Shown here: positions 6,427-10,498 of the stretch, one piece after another
How the letters are laid out: each line of letters opens with the position of its first letter
Position numbering within the stretch: position 1 is the stretch's first letter
NCBI GenBank assembly: GCA_012514045.1
Contig: JAAZBA010000155.1
Coordinates: 1-10,498, forward strand
Length of the DNA: 10,498 nucleotides
Direction of reading: 5' to 3'
Source of the DNA: Clostridiales bacterium
Lineage (GTDB): Bacteria; Bacillota; Clostridia; Oscillospirales; QAMX01
Program-made: the position numbers and the translations under genes
The notes under the pieces: model-generated
Databases searched by the model: none
Told to the model about the DNA's origin: nothing
The model's input: the letters and a program-made list of their open reading frames with translations, nothing else

Positions 6427-7237
6427 ATTATATATTGTATCGACACCCATAGGAAATCTCGGGGACATTACGTATCGTGCGGTGGAGACGCTGCGCTCGG
6501 TAGACTTCGTGGCATCGGAGGATACGAGAGTCACATTAAAACTCCTTAACCATTTCGGCATACAAAAACCCATGGTCAGCTATTATGAGCACAACAAAGC
6601 CCAGAGGGGCGACGTGATTGTAAAGAGAATCCTCTCGGGGGAATCCTGCGCCCTTACCACCGACGCGGGCACTCCGGCTATCAGTGACCCGGGGAGCATG
6701 CTGGTGCGACAGTGCCGGGAGGCGGGGATTGAGGTGGTGTCTGTGCCGGGAGCCTGCGCCGCGGTGGCGGCGTTCTCCATGGCAGGGCTTGACAGCGGCA
6801 GGTTTACCTTCGAGGGTTTCCTTGCGATGAACAGAAGGGGAAGAAAGGAACACCTTGAGTCCCTGAGGACTGAGCGGCGCCCCATGATATTTTACGAGGC
6901 GCCCCACAAGCTTCTTTCCACCCTTGAGGATATGAGCGGTGTGTTCGGGGAGGATCGGCGGCTCTTTATCGCCAGGGAGATAACAAAAATGCACGAGCAG
7001 TGTATATCCCTTACATTCCGCGAGGCTATAGAAATGTATAAAGAAAACCCTCCCAGGGGAGAGTTTGTGCTTATTATAGAGGGCCGCGGTGAAGCGGAAG
7101 CGGAGTATACCCTTCAGGACGCCATAGACCTTGCAAAGGAGCTTATCGACTCCGGCATGTCCTCAAGGGACGCGGCAAGGGAAGCAAGCGCCAAAACCGG
7201 CGTTCCAAAGAACAATATCTATTCCGGAATAATCTGA
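6419..7237 (+). CDS. rsmI: 16S rRNA (cytidine(1402)-2'-O)-methyltransferase RsmI
   Basis: RsmI methylates the ribose 2'-OH of C1402 in 16S rRNA, in the decoding centre of the small subunit. The 272 residues open with LYIVSTPIGNLGDITYRAVE and continue with ASEDTR, TDAGTPAISDPG, VSVPGACA, FEGFL, the FYEAPHKL motif, and AREITKMHE, all landmarks of this tetrapyrrole-methylase-fold family. The C-terminal helical domain ends in NNIYSGII, in the place of the family's usual KREVY-type ending. GGAGGT at 6406-6411 lies 7 bases before ATG 6419, inside the trmN reading frame, so the two genes are translationally coupled. The length is normal. Downstream, the oppositely oriented ABC permease ends 40 bp away. 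Confidence 0.95.
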   Translation: MAKLYIVSTPIGNLGDITYRAVETLRSVDFVASEDTRVTLKLLNHFGIQKPMVSYYEHNKAQRGDVIVKRILSGESCALTTDAGTPAISDPGSMLVRQCREAGIEVVSVPGACAAVAAFSMAGLDSGRFTFEGFLAMNRRGRKEHLESLRTERRPMIFYEAPHKLLSTLEDMSGVFGEDRRLFIAREITKMHEQCISLTFREAIEMYKENPPRGEFVLIIEGRGEAEAEYTLQDAIDLAKELIDSGMSSRDAAREASAKTGVPKNNIYSGII

Positions 7238-7277
7238 TGACGGCTCGCCGCTTTGGGATAAAATGCTTGTTTGACAC

Positions 7278-9782
7278 TTAGACATCTCTGATTGCATTGT
7301 TTAAATCTTCCCTTAAGATGCTTTTTACGCTGCTGTTTATTGCCAACAAAATGCCCAGAGCCATAACAGCAAATATCATGACAATTGGAATGTAATTCAG
7401 ATTGAACAATATTTCCTTGACTGCAAACCCGAAATCAAAATTGCTTCTGTATGCACGAGCAGCGATTACAAGACAAAAAGCTAAGATAAATGCCACAAAT
7501 GTTTTCCGGAAAAGTATTTTGCTTTCTGAAAATATCATATCTTTCATTTGGTTTTCTGTCATACCTACCGTAGATAAAACTTGAAATTCTCTTTTTCTCG
7601 ACCTCAAATTCCCATGAAAACTATTGTAAGCATTAGATAAAGCGATAATCAATAAAATAGTTTGAATACCGGCATTAAGCAAATGTTCATTTCTGCTTTG
7701 TTCTTCATCTAATGCTGCCCTAAGAATATCTGTAGAGGTTGAGTGATCTGATGCAGGAACATATGATAAAATGATTCGTTCACATTTGTCAGAAATCGCA
7801 CTCAAATTTTCCCTCTCCTTTATTTTTATATTGTAGTAGTTGACCGGATTGCCCTCATCTTGTCCATGCTCTCTAACAAATGCTTCAAGAGTGGACATTT
7901 GCGTAAAGATGTATATGCCGGTTTTCCCCAAACACTCTAAATCATAAGGAAACTTGTCTATATACCCCTCGATTGGAACTGTCATGATTTTTCCTTCCGC
8001 ATTGTATTTTAGATTTATTCCTTTTCCTTCGGAGTTTGTTATTGGGATATATGTTCTGAAAGCATAAGGAGTGGTATTATCATTGGCTATTTTATTTAGC
8101 AAAACGTAAGACACCATGCTTTCCAATCCGTTTTCTTTTAAAACGGATTGATAATCTTCATCCGACAAACCGTATATTCTCGCAAATAAATTCTTTTCAT
8201 AGATACGGTTCTCATTTAGCGCCTCTTGAACCTCATCGGATAAGAATCCCTTATTATCGTCAATAAAAAATTTAAAGTCTTTATTTCCGTATATATGCAA
8301 CTCATCTATATCTTCTACACCCTCAATATCTTCAATCAAGCTTTTGTCAAGCTCTGAATCAGTGTAAATCCTCGATGTGAAATTATAAGGATTATGAAAG
8401 CTGTCATATTCTCTTAAAAGCAATCTGTACGATTGTGATACCAAGACTGTAGTCAATACCATAGCGGAAATTACCATAGATATTATTATGGTTCTATAAG
8501 TAGTGCTGTACGATTTAAAATAATCTTTTGCCAAAGTTTTTTCAATTTTACCGGTTATTTTTGATTTACCGAATTTAGTTTTCTTTTCAGATATACCGTT
8601 TAAACCCTCTATTATCTTTAATTTTGAACTTCTTCTTGCAGGTAAAAGGGCGGATAGATAAACGGTAAAAAATGATAACAGAACTATCAGAATAATTGCA
8701 GGTATAGATATAGAAATAAGTTTAAAATAGGGAGCTTGCAAATGTTTGCTGAAAATTTCCGATAATTTGCTATACGTAATTGCATTATTTAACCACATTA
8801 AATATAACAATAGATTTGCGACAATATAGGCAAGTGCGGTACCGGCGACGATGGGAATCACGGACAATTTCAGTGCTTTAATTCTGACCATTTTCTTGAC
8901 TTGTTTTTCCGTCATTCCTACGCTTTTTAACAGCGCTATTTCTCTCAAATCTCTGCTGTTCCATACGTTAAAAGCTCCATAAATCATTACCGCAAAAAGC
9001 AGTGACAAAAAAAATATAGGCGTGTAGGCTTCCAAAGTTTTTGATATTATATGCTTAGGCGGAAAAATACCTGACGGATATATCATCTTATATTCTAAAA
9101 TATCTCTGTTATAGTACAGCTGGCCGATGCTCTCTGCAACTTTTTCGTCAATATTGAATTCATTTAAAGTCTCTCTCGTAAGTGTATAGGTATCTCTCGG
9201 ATTTTCGTACCAAATAATCGCTTCAAGTGCGGAATTATTTGCAAACAGACTTTCTTTTGAAACTTCGTCTAAATATCCTATAAGAACTGAATCTTCGAAA
9301 GTGTAACTATGATCATCATATTCTCCGACTATTGTGTAGTTGGTATTATTGATGTTCAGCTCTGAGCCTATTTTAAATTCTCTATTTCTCAGCAAAAAGC
9401 ATGTCGGAACCATCAGTTCGCCGCTATTTTCAGGTTTTCTGCCAGCAATAGGCTCAAATCCTTTTAATTTCCAATAGTAGTCTCCTTTTTCATAAATTAC
9501 AGCGTCAAAATTTGTTTCTACCAGTTTATCAAAGGAAATCTGTTTAATATTCTCGTAATTGATAAGATAATCATACATCTCTTCATTAACACCGGAAATT
9601 GATACATTATAGTCTCCCGCCGTGGAAACAACCTCTTTATATTTTTCTGTTTCCGAAAAATTTATAATAAAGATAATCGTGCCGATTAGAATTACCGCAA
9701 GCATTATAGACATTTTGGTAGCAAGGGTATCTTTTCTGTTGCTCTTTATGGTTGAGCTTGCCAATTCATCAATTATTTTCAT
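7278..9782 (-). CDS. ABC transporter permease with two FtsX domains (MacB/antimicrobial-peptide type)
   Basis: This membrane subunit of an ABC transporter has 834 residues and is probably partnered by the ATPase encoded just upstream. Eight hydrophobic segments are visible near 24-42, 253-272, 305-330, 357-380, 430-450, 703-720, 761-777 and 797-816. They form two repeats of TM + large extracellular domain + three TMs; the two extracellular domains are about 210 and 250 residues. Each half carries an FtsX-type coupling motif, SVGMTEKQ (287-294) and TVGMTENQ (738-745). GGAGG at 9789-9793 precedes the ATG, and the start overlaps the ATPase gene by 14 bases. The family moves or senses peptides and lipids and often confers resistance to antimicrobial peptides; the substrate here is unknown. 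No HlyD/MacA-like partner is present in the window. Its low G+C differs from the genes to its left, suggesting transfer. Confidence 0.88.
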   Translation of the reverse strand: MKIIDELASSTIKSNRKDTLATKMSIMLAVILIGTIIFIINFSETEKYKEVVSTAGDYNVSISGVNEEMYDYLINYENIKQISFDKLVETNFDAVIYEKGDYYWKLKGFEPIAGRKPENSGELMVPTCFLLRNREFKIGSELNINNTNYTIVGEYDDHSYTFEDSVLIGYLDEVSKESLFANNSALEAIIWYENPRDTYTLTRETLNEFNIDEKVAESIGQLYYNRDILEYKMIYPSGIFPPKHIISKTLEAYTPIFFLSLLFAVMIYGAFNVWNSRDLREIALLKSVGMTEKQVKKMVRIKALKLSVIPIVAGTALAYIVANLLLYLMWLNNAITYSKLSEIFSKHLQAPYFKLISISIPAIILIVLLSFFTVYLSALLPARRSSKLKIIEGLNGISEKKTKFGKSKITGKIEKTLAKDYFKSYSTTYRTIIISMVISAMVLTTVLVSQSYRLLLREYDSFHNPYNFTSRIYTDSELDKSLIEDIEGVEDIDELHIYGNKDFKFFIDDNKGFLSDEVQEALNENRIYEKNLFARIYGLSDEDYQSVLKENGLESMVSYVLLNKIANDNTTPYAFRTYIPITNSEGKGINLKYNAEGKIMTVPIEGYIDKFPYDLECLGKTGIYIFTQMSTLEAFVREHGQDEGNPVNYYNIKIKERENLSAISDKCERIILSYVPASDHSTSTDILRAALDEEQSRNEHLLNAGIQTILLIIALSNAYNSFHGNLRSRKREFQVLSTVGMTENQMKDMIFSESKILFRKTFVAFILAFCLVIAARAYRSNFDFGFAVKEILFNLNYIPIVMIFAVMALGILLAINSSVKSILREDLNNAIRDV

Positions 9783-10458
9783 ATCCGGCCTCCTCTAAAG
9801 AATATAATCTGCCATCGACCATTTTATAAATACTGTTGCAAGACACGGCAACTTTTTCATCGTGGGTAATAATCATAATGGTAGACAGGAAACGTTTGTT
9901 TACAACTCTGAACAAGGCTGTAATTTCCTCCGAGTTTTTTCTGTCCAAATTTCCTGTCGGCTCATCGGCAAGAATAATTGCAGGTCTTGTAACCAAACTC
10001 CTTGCAATAGCCACCCTCTGTTGCTCTCCGCCGGAGAGTTGTTTCGGATAGCGATTTAGCTTGTCCTGAATACCCAATGTCTCTATTATTTCATTGAAAT
10101 AATTTTTGTCCTCTCTTTTATTGTCCAGCAGTAAAGGTAGCAGAATATTCTTGTGAACAGTAATATTCGGAATCAAATTGAAAAACTGATAGATGACTCC
10201 GATATTTCTCCTGCGAAAGATTGTTAAATCTTCCTTGTTTAGTTTAGTGATATTTTTGTCCTGAATGAAGATCTCGCCGCTAGTCGGCTTATCCACTCCT
10301 GCCAATAGATGAAGTAAAGTCGATTTGCCCGAACCGCTATCACCCACAATGGCAACCAAATCACCCTTGTTCAATTCAAAATCTACCTCTGATAAGGCAT
10401 TTACAACCACTCCGGTATCATATGTTTTCGTCAGCTTAGCAGTTTTAACGATGCTCAT
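9769..10458 (-). CDS. ABC transporter ATP-binding protein (MacB/LolD/BceA-like)
   Basis: This is the ATPase of the transporter whose permease overlaps its 3' end. All 229 residues are typical of the MacB/LolD/BceA subfamily: Walker A GDSGSGKST (39-47), Q-loop Q91, signature LSGGEQQRVAIARSL (141-155), Walker B IILADEP (161-167), D-loop GNLD (169-172), and switch histidine H199 in THD. Every catalytic motif is intact, so it should hydrolyse ATP. A strong ribosome binding site, GGAGGG at 10466-10471, is 7 bases before the ATG. The gene is the first of the visible minus-strand pair; an upstream two-component system, common next to such transporters, would lie beyond the right edge and cannot be seen. 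Like the permease, it is AT-rich relative to the housekeeping genes. Confidence 0.93.
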   Translation of the reverse strand: MSIVKTAKLTKTYDTGVVVNALSEVDFELNKGDLVAIVGDSGSGKSTLLHLLAGVDKPTSGEIFIQDKNITKLNKEDLTIFRRRNIGVIYQFFNLIPNITVHKNILLPLLLDNKREDKNYFNEIIETLGIQDKLNRYPKQLSGGEQQRVAIARSLVTRPAIILADEPTGNLDRKNSEEITALFRVVNKRFLSTIMIITHDEKVAVSCNSIYKMVDGRLYSLEEAGYENN

Positions 10459-10472
10459 GACAAATCCCTCCT

Positions 10473-10496
10473 AACTTGCTATCAGGATACTAAGTT
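10473..10496. promoter_or_regulatory. Imperfect inverted repeat upstream of the ABC operon
   Basis: AACTTGCTAT (10473-10482) and ATACTAAGTT (10487-10496) form an 8-of-10 inverted repeat around CAGG, directly ahead of the ATPase ribosome binding site. It may be an operator or a leader hairpin. Only 40 bases of upstream sequence are in the window and no promoter hexamers are visible. Confidence 0.2.
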
Positions 10497-10498
10497 TA

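Overview
The window looks like chromosome of an anaerobic Gram-positive Firmicute of the class Clostridia, probably a gut-type Ruminococcaceae/Oscillospiraceae relative. The reasons are the clostridial 2[4Fe-4S] ferredoxin, strong AGGAGG-type ribosome binding sites, consensus sigma-A promoters, the trmN-rsmI pair typical of Firmicutes, and a divergent second type IIA topoisomerase pair. This placement is an inference from gene content; no rRNA is present.

Layout. Bases 1-261 are non-coding and unusually rich in inverted and direct repeats, followed by a consensus promoter (147-175) that drives a rightward block. The block contains a ParE/GyrB-like ATPase subunit (262-2238), a 244-bp GC-rich hairpin-bearing spacer, a ParC/GyrA-like cleavage subunit (2483-4693), and a class I glutamine-amidotransferase-like hydrolase of the peptidase C26 family (4714-5427) only 20 bp downstream. 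A separately promoted 56-residue ferredoxin gene (5513-5683) follows and ends at a hairpin (5708-5737). Immediately after the hairpin come trmN (from about 5755) and rsmI (6419-7237), translationally overlapping, which encode tRNA and 16S rRNA methyltransferases.

From 7278 to the right edge the composition changes sharply: samples of the sequence are about one-third G+C, against roughly half or more to the left. The genes here run on the minus strand. An ATPase (9769-10458) and a large double-FtsX permease (7278-9782) overlap by 14 bases and form an ABC transporter of the MacB/antimicrobial-peptide-export type. This looks like a recently acquired accessory module; its left edge lies in the 40-bp convergent gap after rsmI and its right edge is outside the window.

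I did not find a clearly new biological system. The points most worth a second look are the repeat-laden region upstream of parE, the possible dispersed element between parE and parC, the substituted drug-contact positions in both topoisomerase subunits, and a possible leaderless start for trmN.
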